64,000 nt of DNA, taken from contig NZ_QXTH01000015.1 in assembly GCF_003946865.1 (NCBI RefSeq), positions 1-64,000 on the forward strand, read 5' to 3'. Of this stretch, positions 40,933-49,602 are shown piece by piece. Source of the stretch: Antribacter gilvus. GTDB lineage: Bacteria; Actinomycetota; Actinomycetes; Actinomycetales; Cellulomonadaceae. Position numbers and translations under genes: made by a program. Within the stretch, counting starts at the first letter, position 1. Every line of letters begins with the position of its first letter. The notes beneath the pieces are model-generated. The model did not search any database. It was not told where the DNA came from and saw only the letters and a program-made list of their open reading frames with translations.

Positions 40933-43900
40933 CCACCACCCGCCCCCGACCTGACCAGCCTGTCCAGCGCCCAGCGCCCGCCGCCGCCCGGCGGGGGCGG
41001 GCTGCCGCCGTGCTCGCGCTGCTCGGCCTGGCCGGGCTGCTGGCCGGGATCCCCTATCTCCTGGTCGTCGCGCACCGGTACCTATGGACCGTCACCACCT
41101 GGGACGACCTGCGCCTGCGCCTGGACTCACCCGACAACGGCACCCTGCTCGCGATGAGCCTGATCGTCGTCCTCTGGGGCCTGTGGGCCTGGCTCACCGT
41201 CACCGTCCTCATCGAGATCATCGCCGCCCTGCGGCACGCGCCCGCGCCCCACCTGCCCGGGCTCCCCCAAGCCTTCGCCCGCCGCGTCGTCGCCACCGCC
41301 CTCGCCCTCGCCGCCGTCCCGGCCGTGACCCAGTCCCCAGGCACGGCGCACGCCGTCGTCCACACCGCACCCGAGACCGGCGCCGGTAGCGCCGCGGCGC
41401 CCGTGCCCACGGTGATCGTCCCCACGATGCTTGATGACGCGCGCGACGCTCATCGCGGTCGGTCGCTCTCTACGGCGGCCGGCGCCGTCGTTGACAGCGG
41501 CCCGGTGACCGACGGCGACCAGGCCACGCCGTCGGGCAATGCCGCTGCTGGCGCCCCACCGACGCAGCCCTCCGCGTCGGTCGACCACGTCGTCCAACCC
41601 GGCGAGACCCTGTGGCGCATCGCCAGCGAACAGCTCGGCAACGCCCGGCGCTGGACCGAGATCGCCGACCTCAACCCACACCTCGCCGACCCCGACTTCC
41701 TCACCCCCGGCCAGACCGTCCGGGTCCCCACCTCGCCTGCGTCCTCGACCGACGTCGCCGGCGTTGAGGCAACTTCAGCGACGACCTACATCGTCCAGCG
41801 CGGCGACACTCTCTCCCAGATCGCCCTGGACGCACTCGGCGAGGCCGACCGCTACCCCGACATCGCCGACGCCTCCTCCGACACCGTCCAGCCCGACGGC
41901 GACCGGCTCACCGACCCCGACCACATCGAACCTGGCTGGACGCTGACCGTGCCGGGCGCCGCAACACCGGTATCAGACCCTCTCCAAGGCGTCACGGGGC
42001 AGGCGGCCAGCTCGGCCACACCGCCGCCCGCCGACGTCGACGCACCCACGGGCGCCGACGCCGACGCGGACGCGGACGCGGACGCTCCGAGCGACCATGA
42101 CGGAGGCAACGGCGGGACCGCCGGCGCCGCGACCGCCACGGGGACCGCACGCCAAGAGGGTGCACCGTCGGCAGACCCCTCGCCGCACGCAGGCGAGGAG
42201 ACGCCGAGAAGCACCGAGGTGCTGGACACGACGGTCGGCAGTGACGACGCCCCGGCGACGGACGAGGCTGCGCAGGCTCCGTCGTGGCTCCTGCCCGGTC
42301 TGGCATCCGGCGGCTCGGTCCTCGCCGCGGGCTTGCACCTGGCGATCACTCGAGGGCGAGCACGCCAGGAACGACTACGTAGCCCAGGACGGGCCGTCGC
42401 CCCGATCCCGCAAGAGACCGTCAGCGCGGCGGTTAGCGCCCGGGTCGTGGGCGGCCGGCGCGCACCCGACGTCCGCCGGCTCGACAACCTGCTGCGCGAG
42501 CTGGCCGGGCCGAACCTGCGCCACCACACGCCACGCCCGGCCCTGGTCGCCGTGGAGCTCACGGACGACACAGCGACCCTGCACCTCGCGACACCGGCGC
42601 ACCTTCCCCAGCCCTGGGAAGGCGACGGCGTCCGCTGGTCGGCACCGCTCCCGTCTGCTCCCGGACGCTCGGACGAGCTGGTCCCGTACCCGATGCTCAC
42701 CGCCGTCGGGCAGCGCGAGAACGGCACCGCGGTGCTCCTGGACCTGGAACACCTGCGCACCGTTGCGGTCACCGGTGACGCCGAGGAGGTCTCGGCCTTC
42801 GCCCGTCACGTCGTGGCAGAGCTCGCGCTCAACCCCTGGACCGCGAACCTCACGACCCACGTGGTCGGGGTCGCCGAGGGCGCCGGAGCACTGTCACTCC
42901 ACCGCGTCATCGAGGAGCACGACGACACCTTCGCGACAGACATCGGGGTCTACGTCAAGGAGTCGGCCGAGGCGGCCCCGGACGGCGAGGACCATGAGGA
43001 GTTCCACATCGTCGTGGCCGCCGCCCCGCTGCCCGGCATCACTGAGCTCGCCGACGAAATCGGCACGCACCCCGGGCGGTCGAGCGCGGCCGTGGTAAGG
43101 GTCGCCCAGCCACCCCGCGCCGAAGATGTCGAGCTGCGGATCGAGGGCGGGCGGCTGCGCGTCGACGTCCTGGGCATCGACGTCGACGCCGCACGGATGA
43201 GCGTCCAGGAGCTCGAGGCGTGCAGAAGAATCGTCGCCTTCACCCGCAACCCCGCCGACGTCCCGAACTCGCTCGTCGAGCACGCCACCGGCCGGGACAC
43301 CGCAGATCAGCCAGCCACCACGGCCCCCAGAACCGAGGACCCCCCGTTGGTTCGGACGACGGACCGGCCGGCCGACGCCGCCACGGCGGCCGGTGATCTG
43401 TCGCTGCTGCCCGAGCCCGACGAGGTCTACACAGCCCGCACCGCGAACACCCGCGAGGACGTCGCCCGGCTCGCACCGGTCGTCCAGCGCCCCGGCGATG
43501 CCGCCGACACGGACCCCGACCCTGATCCGAGGCTGGATGACGACCTGGCCGACTGGTACGAGCCGGCGTGCCGGCGCCCGCGCCTGGAGCTCCTCGGACC
43601 CGTCACGCTCTGGGGACCCGGGCCCGCCGACGGGCAGGAAGGCAACGGGCTCCAGCCGCTGTTCGTCATGCTCGCGGCCTACCTCGCGCTGCACCCCCAG
43701 GGCGTCACCCTGGAGGACGTCTCAGCAGTCCTCAACGAGAACGTCGACGGTGACGTGCGCAGCAGGCTCTCGGTCTTGCGCGGCTACGTCGGCAACCGAC
43801 CCGACGGCAAGCCGCGCCTCGGCCGGGGCACCCCCGGACGGCCTCGCAAGGGCGCGCCGCCTACGCGCCACCTGTACAAGATCGACGAGATCCTCCTGGA

Positions 43901-44369
43901 CACCGACCTGCTCCGCCGGCTCTACGAACGAGCCCTGCGACGCGGCGCCGACGGGCTCGAGGACCTCGTCGCCGCCCTCGAGCTCGTCCAAGGCGTACCG
44001 TTCACCGTGCCCGAGGAAAAGTACGACCAATGGGTCTGGGCCTTCCACCACGAGCGGTTCCGTGACGAGTACACCGCCCTGGTCGGCGACGTCGCCCACC
44101 TGGTTATCACCCGCGCGCTCCGGCAGGACGACGTCCCCCTCGCACGACGCGCGATCCAGACCTGGAGGCTCGCCGACCCCGGCAACGAAGCACTCGCCAA
44201 GGACCACACACTCGTCGAGCTCGCCGACGAACACCCCGAGAAGGCCAAGGAGATCGCCAACGAACTCCTGACCCGGCTCGACGACGAGACCGGCCCGGGC
44301 GGCCCCGGCAAGCGCAGCGGTGCGATCGACGCCGCCCACCGTCGTGCCCGCCGCAACGGGTCTGTATAG
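40929..44369 (+). CDS. Large membrane protein with two LysM repeats and a BTAD-like C terminus
   Basis: A 1146-residue protein. Two membrane helices lie near the N terminus (~22-50 and ~70-100), and a third segment at ~455-475 (WLLPGLASGGSVLAAGLHLAI). Two LysM peptidoglycan-binding repeats (~218-268, DHVVQPGETLWRIASEQLG; ~286-341, YIVQRGDTLSQIALDALG) would face the wall. A cytoplasmic half ends in a bacterial transcriptional activator domain (~888-1090, LELLGPVTLWG...LVAALELVQGVPF). A wall-binding outside joined to a regulator-like inside suggests a membrane sensor or scaffold. It is co-translated with the Tad genes and is the last gene of their operon. Confidence 0.8.
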   Translation: MTTTRPRPDQPVQRPAPAAARRGRAAAVLALLGLAGLLAGIPYLLVVAHRYLWTVTTWDDLRLRLDSPDNGTLLAMSLIVVLWGLWAWLTVTVLIEIIAALRHAPAPHLPGLPQAFARRVVATALALAAVPAVTQSPGTAHAVVHTAPETGAGSAAAPVPTVIVPTMLDDARDAHRGRSLSTAAGAVVDSGPVTDGDQATPSGNAAAGAPPTQPSASVDHVVQPGETLWRIASEQLGNARRWTEIADLNPHLADPDFLTPGQTVRVPTSPASSTDVAGVEATSATTYIVQRGDTLSQIALDALGEADRYPDIADASSDTVQPDGDRLTDPDHIEPGWTLTVPGAATPVSDPLQGVTGQAASSATPPPADVDAPTGADADADADADAPSDHDGGNGGTAGAATATGTARQEGAPSADPSPHAGEETPRSTEVLDTTVGSDDAPATDEAAQAPSWLLPGLASGGSVLAAGLHLAITRGRARQERLRSPGRAVAPIPQETVSAAVSARVVGGRRAPDVRRLDNLLRELAGPNLRHHTPRPALVAVELTDDTATLHLATPAHLPQPWEGDGVRWSAPLPSAPGRSDELVPYPMLTAVGQRENGTAVLLDLEHLRTVAVTGDAEEVSAFARHVVAELALNPWTANLTTHVVGVAEGAGALSLHRVIEEHDDTFATDIGVYVKESAEAAPDGEDHEEFHIVVAAAPLPGITELADEIGTHPGRSSAAVVRVAQPPRAEDVELRIEGGRLRVDVLGIDVDAARMSVQELEACRRIVAFTRNPADVPNSLVEHATGRDTADQPATTAPRTEDPPLVRTTDRPADAATAAGDLSLLPEPDEVYTARTANTREDVARLAPVVQRPGDAADTDPDPDPRLDDDLADWYEPACRRPRLELLGPVTLWGPGPADGQEGNGLQPLFVMLAAYLALHPQGVTLEDVSAVLNENVDGDVRSRLSVLRGYVGNRPDGKPRLGRGTPGRPRKGAPPTRHLYKIDEILLDTDLLRRLYERALRRGADGLEDLVAALELVQGVPFTVPEEKYDQWVWAFHHERFRDEYTALVGDVAHLVITRALRQDDVPLARRAIQTWRLADPGNEALAKDHTLVELADEHPEKAKEIANELLTRLDDETGPGGPGKRSGAIDAAHRRARRNGSV

Positions 44370-44435
44370 CGCACCGCTGCCCCGAGAGGGGGCGGGGCTT
44401 CCACAGCGGAACGGCCGGCCCGGTGGCGTGCCGAG

Positions 44436-44441
44436 TAGGGT
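44436..44441 (+). promoter_or_regulatory. -10 box of a leaderless promoter
   Basis: TAGGGT ends 7 nt before the ATG at 44449, with no ribosome binding site between. The next gene therefore seems to have its own promoter, separate from the pilus operon that ends 79 bp upstream. Confidence 0.5.
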
Positions 44442-44448
44442 CCTTCGT

Positions 44449-44838
44449 ATGCCTTATACCGAGGGAGTTCCGTGGCCCGTCAGGATGGCCCCCACCGGCG
44501 ACGACCCGGTCGGGTCAGCCATCGACCGGATCGCCAACTCGCCGGGAGCACGGGAACGGCTGCGGGCCATCGCCGATGCCATCTCCGTGCTCGAGACGCC
44601 GGAGGACCACGAGTACTACAACACGATGGTGTTCATCAACGAGCGGGTCGAGGCCGCCACCGGTCTCGACGCCGAGTCGTTCTACCCGTCGATTCTCGAA
44701 AGATTTCATGACGACCTGGACATGCTCGACGATTGGTACTTCGAGCTGAGGACCGACCTGAGCCTTGTAGACACGCAGGTTGCGTTCCTGCAGGTCATCG
44801 CCGGCCTCGCGGGGCTCACCGATCAGAGTTCTCCCTGA
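44449..44838 (+). CDS. Small acidic protein facing the toxin gene, possible immunity protein
   Basis: A 129-residue, strongly acidic, mostly helical protein (GSAIDRIANSPGARERLRAIADAISVLETPEDHEYY, SILERFHDDLDMLDDWYFELRTDLSLVDTQ). No family is recognised. It has its own leaderless promoter and converges tail to tail with the secreted nuclease-toxin gene, sharing a terminator. Size and charge suit an immunity protein against a nuclease. However, immunity genes usually follow the toxin on the same strand, so the assignment is only a guess from position. Confidence 0.55.
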   Translation: MPYTEGVPWPVRMAPTGDDPVGSAIDRIANSPGARERLRAIADAISVLETPEDHEYYNTMVFINERVEAATGLDAESFYPSILERFHDDLDMLDDWYFELRTDLSLVDTQVAFLQVIAGLAGLTDQSSP

Positions 44839-44845
44839 TCGGGAC

Positions 44846-44890
44846 TGCCCGTGCCCCTGCCCTCGCTGGGCGGGGGCAGGGGCACGGGCA
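44846..44890. terminator. Bidirectional hairpin terminator
   Basis: Perfect 17-bp stem (44846-44862 with 44874-44890) and an 11-nt loop. It lies between the convergent ends of the small acidic gene (44838) and the toxin gene (44900) and serves both. Confidence 0.88.
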
Positions 44891-44899
44891 ATCGCCCGT

Positions 44900-47161
44900 C
44901 TACGGCCAGGTCGTCATGCTCGGCATGTGGATCGTGTACTTGATCCCGTTGTTCTGCAGGCAGTCGAAGATGGCCTGCTGAGCACCGAGGCTCTTGCCAC
45001 TGTCGGTAGGCACGAAGTGCCACACCACGTCGCCCAGCTTGCCTGCAGCCTTCAGCGCAGCGTCGCGGGCGCACTCGTCCAAGGCGTGGTTGTTGTAGAC
45101 CGGATGCGTGATCACCCCAAGCTTCGACTCATGCATCACCTTGCTCCCGTCTGCACGGGTCTCGGTGACGTCCGGTCGCCGTTCAGCCTGTCCGTCAAGC
45201 TTGAACGGCGAACCCTTGTGGACCGCGTTCGGCCCGACTGTCTGCGCGACCCACTTCTCGGCATTCGTCTTCGCCGCGACCGTCGGGTTCGTGGACTTGA
45301 CGATCCAAGGGGCCGTTGCACCGACCTGGTGCAGCGTGTTGTCGACCGCTCGCGCGAGGACCTCCAGGTCGTTCGTGGCGTACTTCGCGAGTGTCACCAG
45401 CGCCTCGTCGGTCATGCCCGCCTTGGTCAACGCTTCGACGGAGATTCCTAGCGTACCGATGACCGCCTTGATGACTGTGGCGCGCTGCGCCACGGTGAAG
45501 ACGTCACTCTTGGCAAACAGTCGTAGGGCCTGCTTGAGCTTCCTCGGGTTGTACGCAGTGGCCTGGACCGAGGAGGTGCCGAACCCGAGCACCCACTTGA
45601 CGATCTTGCCCGGGATGGAGACAGCGTCTCCGGCATAAGGGATGATGCCGATGATGCTGAGGCCGGCGCCGACCCAGTCCCCGTGGATAGCCGCGCCGAT
45701 CGTGTCACGTAGGTCGGTGATGGCCCCGGCGATCCAGCCGTAGATCGGGATGAAGCTCAGCGCCCCCGAGCAGATGTTTCCGGCGAGCCAAGCGATTGAG
45801 TCTCGGGGCATGAACTCGCCCGCAACGAAACCGATCGCGGCGTCAGTGGCGTAGTCCCATGCGCTCATCCTCTCGTCAAAGACGCGTGGGTCGAGGCCCT
45901 CGTCCTCCTCGTGGAGGACCTCGTATGCGTCGCCGAGCCCGTCACCGTCGGTGTCCGTGGTGATCGGAGCGATCCCCATGTCGATCTCGTCACCGTCACC
46001 GAGCCCGTCACCGTCGGTGTCGACGTTGGCCGGGTCGCTCAGCCACTCGGTGGTCTCGTCATAGTCCTCGAGACCGTCACCATCGCTGTCCACGATCGTC
46101 GGAGTGGACTCGATAGGCGGCAGCGACCCAGCCGGCGGAGTGACGATGACCACCGGCTGATCCTTGACCAGCGGGTTCGTCCCCTGGGCGACCTCTGCAC
46201 CGTCGCTCGCGCCGTCACCGTCCGTGTCCGGATTCGTCGGCGACGTACCGAGCTCCTGCTCCCGGAGGTTGGACAGCCCATCGCCATCGACGTCCTCGGC
46301 CCCGTCGTCGGCACCGTCGCCGTCCGAGTCGAACTTCGCGGGCCAGGTCCAGCCGGCCAGCTCGCTGATCTCGAACTCGTCGGTCAACCCGTCGAAATCC
46401 GAGTCGGCCAGCAGCGGACTGGATCCCATCCGGAGCTCAACCACGTCGATCACGCCGTCACCGTCGTGGTCGCCGTCGTAGACGATCCCGAAGGTCTCCA
46501 GGACCGCGAATCCGCTGGACCAGGCGCGCTGGGCGTTGATGGTGGCGGGCTGGATGTTCGCCTTGATGAAGAACTCGTCAGTCTTGGCCAGGTTCGCCTC
46601 GGAGTCGGCGAGCTGGGCGCGTGCCGCCTCAAGCCCGGCCGGTAGCTTGAGGTCGGCAGGGCGATGCGGCGAGTCGAAGGGATCGATGACCGCATGGCCG
46701 TCCTGGACCGTCGCATCCGCGAGAAGCCGGATACCGGTCATTGACTTGACCAGCGCGGTCACATGCCCGGCCTCGGCATCACCGTTGGGCGGGGACGCAC
46801 CGGTCATACGGGACTTCAGGTATTGCTCGAAGTGCCCCAAGTTGCCAAACGCGGCCTCTGCCTGGGCACGCCCCGTGAACCTCGCACCGTCGAAGTAGGC
46901 CGACGCGACGTCGCCGAGTACCGGCTCCAACCGGCTGGCAGCCAGGCCCTCCTCGTCGATCCAAGGCCTGAGCGCCTCGGTGCCCTCCGTCATGTAAGCC
47001 AACGCGTCGCGGCTGTACTGGGTCGAGGGGATCTTCGCGATCTCCGTCTGCCACAGGGGCAGCTCGTTGGCGCCCACAGCACCTGCCGCGAACGGTGTCA
47101 TCAAGGCCGTGGTGGCGAGAGCTGCCACAGCCATTCGGAACGGTCGCTGATTCCAGCGCAT
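44900..47161 (-). CDS. Secreted polymorphic toxin: TSP3 repeats and a PD-(D/E)xK nuclease tail
   Basis: A 753-residue protein. Residues 1-~31 form a signal peptide (MRWNQRPFRMAVAALATTAL...). About 240-425 hold repeated DxDGDG calcium loops of the thrombospondin type-3 kind. About 465-535 are hydrophobic and Gly-rich (LSFIPIYGWIAGAITDL, GAGLSIIGIIPYAGDAVS), typical of pretoxin regions of polymorphic toxins. The last ~110 residues fit a restriction-endonuclease fold, with D664 in RRPDVTE and E678-x-K680 in MHESKLG. I infer an exported DNase used against other cells. GGGGGA precedes the ATG at 47161. The small acidic gene opposite may protect the producer. Confidence 0.8.
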   Translation of the reverse strand: MRWNQRPFRMAVAALATTALMTPFAAGAVGANELPLWQTEIAKIPSTQYSRDALAYMTEGTEALRPWIDEEGLAASRLEPVLGDVASAYFDGARFTGRAQAEAAFGNLGHFEQYLKSRMTGASPPNGDAEAGHVTALVKSMTGIRLLADATVQDGHAVIDPFDSPHRPADLKLPAGLEAARAQLADSEANLAKTDEFFIKANIQPATINAQRAWSSGFAVLETFGIVYDGDHDGDGVIDVVELRMGSSPLLADSDFDGLTDEFEISELAGWTWPAKFDSDGDGADDGAEDVDGDGLSNLREQELGTSPTNPDTDGDGASDGAEVAQGTNPLVKDQPVVIVTPPAGSLPPIESTPTIVDSDGDGLEDYDETTEWLSDPANVDTDGDGLGDGDEIDMGIAPITTDTDGDGLGDAYEVLHEEDEGLDPRVFDERMSAWDYATDAAIGFVAGEFMPRDSIAWLAGNICSGALSFIPIYGWIAGAITDLRDTIGAAIHGDWVGAGLSIIGIIPYAGDAVSIPGKIVKWVLGFGTSSVQATAYNPRKLKQALRLFAKSDVFTVAQRATVIKAVIGTLGISVEALTKAGMTDEALVTLAKYATNDLEVLARAVDNTLHQVGATAPWIVKSTNPTVAAKTNAEKWVAQTVGPNAVHKGSPFKLDGQAERRPDVTETRADGSKVMHESKLGVITHPVYNNHALDECARDAALKAAGKLGDVVWHFVPTDSGKSLGAQQAIFDCLQNNGIKYTIHMPSMTTWP

Positions 47162-47327
47162 GCTTCCCCCTACATTGGGTACATAGCGGGCGTAACTGTA
47201 CAAACCCGCCCGCCATCGGGCAATGTGTGCCCGAGATTTGTTTCAGTTCGCTGGCCCAGTGCGGGGTGTGCCCGACCCGAACTTTCGGCGAGAGCATCCG
47301 CGACAGCTTGAGATGATCCGGACTGCG

Positions 47328-47341
47328 CGTTTCTGACCTGC
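47328..47341 (+). repeat. 14-bp direct repeat, copy 2
   Basis: CGTTTCTGACCTGC, identical to 32658-32671. It lies in the 259-bp divergent gap between the toxin and the prim-pol gene, 80 bp before the prim-pol start. The rest of that gap holds promoter-like AT-richer sequence and no gene. Confidence 0.5.
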
Positions 47342-47420
47342 GGTGCTGGCTGGGGCGCGTTTCTCGTGCGCGGTTTCGCGCGCGCGATTGGCTCGATTTC
47401 CGGGCGTCAGCGTGGCTGGC

Positions 47421-48368
47421 ATGGACACGCGACAGTCGTCCCGTCTGGGCCACCGCACCCGTGGGCTGGTGGCCGCGTTCGCTGCGCCGACCGTGGCCGA
47501 GACGGTCCGGCTCCTGACCCGTGCCGGGGTGCCGGTCTTCCCCTGCGTGCCGCTGACCAAGCGGCCGGCGACGGAGCACGGGTTCCACGACGCGACGACG
47601 GACCCGGTCGAGCTCGCCCGGTGGTGGCGCAGCTGGCCCGAGGCGAACGTCGCGATCCCGACCGGCGCCTCCTCCGGCTGGGACGTCGTGGACGTCGACG
47701 TCCACGACGACGAGTCCATCGGCCGCGCGGCGTTCGCCCAGGCCGTCCAGCGGGGCCTGTCGGCGCGCTGGGCGCTGCAGGTCCGCACACCCTCGGGCGG
47801 CCTGCACGCGTGGTTCCCGAACGTGACCCGGCAGTCCTGCTGGCAGGTGCCGGGCAGGCATGTCGACTTCCGGACCGACGGCGGCTACGTCGTTGTGCCG
47901 CCGTCGAGGGTCACCTACGAGGACGGTTCATCGGGCCGCTACGAGGTGATCGAGGTCGCCAATCAGATCCCGGGCCCGGTCGACGGGCGGGCACTGCGCG
48001 CCTTCCTCGATCCGCGCGACGACGTGGCCGCGTTTCCCCGGACCGCGCCCCTGGGGGTCCGCCGGGGAGCTGACCCAGTCAGGCTCGCGGACTGGGTCGC
48101 TTCCCGGCCGAAGGGCGGACGCAACGCCGGCCTCTTCTGGGCCGCGTGCCGCCTGGCCGAGCACGGGCACGACTTCGGCACCGCACTGTCCACGATCGGC
48201 AATGCCGCCCTGCATGCGGGACTTGGTGCCCGCGAGACCGAGGCGACGATCCGGTCGGCGTTCCGACGCGCTACGCGCGCCGCACACCCGGCTCCTGACC
48301 GGGCCGGTTCCCCGCATCCTTCGGGCGGCGGGCGCCGCCTGGACCCTCCTGAGGTGGCGATCTCATGA
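47421..48368 (+). CDS. Prim-pol (bifunctional DNA primase/polymerase N-terminal type)
   Basis: A 315-residue archaeo-eukaryotic primase family protein. VPVFPCVPLTKRPATEHGFHDAT opens the domain. The metal-binding DxD is D91/D93 (WDVVDVDVHDD), and the conserved His is in TPSGGLHAWF (H129), followed by VDFRTDGGYVVVPPS. The C-terminal part (RPKGGRNAGLFWAACRLAEHG) is the helical cap often seen in plasmid and phage versions. No helicase domain is attached. It probably primes replication of a plasmid or integrative element and heads the operon that continues to 53238. Confidence 0.85.
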   Translation: MDTRQSSRLGHRTRGLVAAFAAPTVAETVRLLTRAGVPVFPCVPLTKRPATEHGFHDATTDPVELARWWRSWPEANVAIPTGASSGWDVVDVDVHDDESIGRAAFAQAVQRGLSARWALQVRTPSGGLHAWFPNVTRQSCWQVPGRHVDFRTDGGYVVVPPSRVTYEDGSSGRYEVIEVANQIPGPVDGRALRAFLDPRDDVAAFPRTAPLGVRRGADPVRLADWVASRPKGGRNAGLFWAACRLAEHGHDFGTALSTIGNAALHAGLGARETEATIRSAFRRATRAAHPAPDRAGSPHPSGGGRRLDPPEVAIS

Positions 48369-48712
48369 ACGACGAGCACACCCCGGTGTCCCGCACCGGG
48401 ATCTCGAAGGCGTTGGTCCCGGACGGGCCGAACCCGTTCGCCGTCCACGGCGACCCGTCCGGGCGGCGCGACGCCGCGCCCGGCAGTGAGAACAGCCGCG
48501 GGCTGCGGTGGGCCCGGCTCACCGACCTGCACCATGACCCGAAGGTCGTCGGCGGCCTGGTCCGCGGCGTCGACCTGTACGGGCACCTGATGCGGGGCAT
48601 CCGCCGGGCACCGGTCCGCGCCGCGAAGGCTGCTGCCCGCGGCCTGGCCCCTGCGGTCCCGGCCCACCGCACCGTCCGCGCTGCGACCCGGCAGGAGGTG
48701 GAGCCGTCATGA
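48365..48712 (+). CDS. Hypothetical protein of the replication/transfer operon
   Basis: A 115-residue basic protein without a recognised domain. The N-terminal half is polar and probably disordered. The middle (WARLTDLHHDPKVVGGLVRGVDLYGHLMRGIRR) could form two helices, and the tail is Arg/Ala-rich. It overlaps both neighbours by four bases, so it is expressed with the prim-pol. Genes of this size and place occur in actinobacterial conjugative elements. A nucleic-acid-binding accessory role is possible. Confidence 0.6.
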   Translation: MNDEHTPVSRTGISKALVPDGPNPFAVHGDPSGRRDAAPGSENSRGLRWARLTDLHHDPKVVGGLVRGVDLYGHLMRGIRRAPVRAAKAAARGLAPAVPAHRTVRAATRQEVEPS

Positions 48713-49602
48713 CCGCGCTCGCCGACACCACCACGCCTCAGGCCGTCCCGTCCGGCGTCTCCAGCGGGCTTTCCGATCGCGGGCCGCAGCCGTGGTTCGC
48801 CTGCCCGCACGGCATCCGGCGTCTGCTGCTGGATGTCTACCGGGTGGGCTGGCGGACGCAACCGGACGTCCCGGCGCTGCTTGCGTACTGTGAGGAGAAG
48901 TACGAGCTGCTGGCGCGCCGGTACGGGCAGACGGCCGGGGACGCCGCTGTGGCGGCGTTCGAGGTGCTGCGCCTGCCGAGCACGCTGGACGCTGACGACC
49001 CGTGGGCCGTGGTCACCCGCGCGGTGCAGCGCACCATGCAGGCCGCCGATCGTGCGGACCGGCTGCTCTGCTCGGTCGACCGCGCCCGCCGCGCCACGGA
49101 CCTGGACCATCACGTCGAGCGGTTCAGCGACCTGGCCGAGGACATGGCGGTCCCTGTCGCTGTCGAACGAGCCGCGGGGCTCGCGCACGCAGCCTCTGAG
49201 GGCACCGAACCCGTGCCGGGTGCGGCCTCCGCGCGGGACTCGCTCACCAGCAGGGACGTGCGGCTCGGGATGATCACCGCCCGCGCCCTGCTCTCGATGG
49301 CCAGCTGGCATCCCGACGACGCGCGGGTCGTCGTCGAGTACGTCTGTCACGGTCTGTCCGAGCACGGCAACCCCGTCTCCGCCCTGGATGCGCTGCGCCG
49401 GGACATCACTCCCCTGCACCTGCTGGACATCAGCCACCGCGCCTGGACCGACCTGTGCCGGGCCCTGCTCGGCGAGCCCGGGCGCCCCGGCCTGCTGGAG
49501 CGCGCGGTCCTCGGTGCCCGCCCGGTACTGCTCCTGGCGGACGCCCGCCTGATGGCGGCGCTCGGCCGCACGGCACCTGCGCAGGGGGTGCGTCATGCCT
49601 GA
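48709..49602 (+). CDS. Hypothetical helical protein of the transfer operon
   Basis: A 297-residue, mainly helical protein with no motif I recognise. The start (FACPHGIRRLLLDVYRVGWRTQPDVPALLAYCEEKYELLARRYG) and the block DDPWAVVTRAVQRTMQAADRADRLL are the most ordered parts. The composition resembles conserved proteins found between primase and parB genes on actinobacterial plasmids. It overlaps the ParB-like gene by 8 bp. No membrane segment or signal is present. Confidence 0.6.
   Translation: MTALADTTTPQAVPSGVSSGLSDRGPQPWFACPHGIRRLLLDVYRVGWRTQPDVPALLAYCEEKYELLARRYGQTAGDAAVAAFEVLRLPSTLDADDPWAVVTRAVQRTMQAADRADRLLCSVDRARRATDLDHHVERFSDLAEDMAVPVAVERAAGLAHAASEGTEPVPGAASARDSLTSRDVRLGMITARALLSMASWHPDDARVVVEYVCHGLSEHGNPVSALDALRRDITPLHLLDISHRAWTDLCRALLGEPGRPGLLERAVLGARPVLLLADARLMAALGRTAPAQGVRHA

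Noticed and set aside
45900-46480. Regularly spaced short repeats resembling a CRISPR array
   Set aside because: They are codon repeats for DxDGDG calcium loops in the toxin gene; unit lengths vary and there are no spacers or cas genes.
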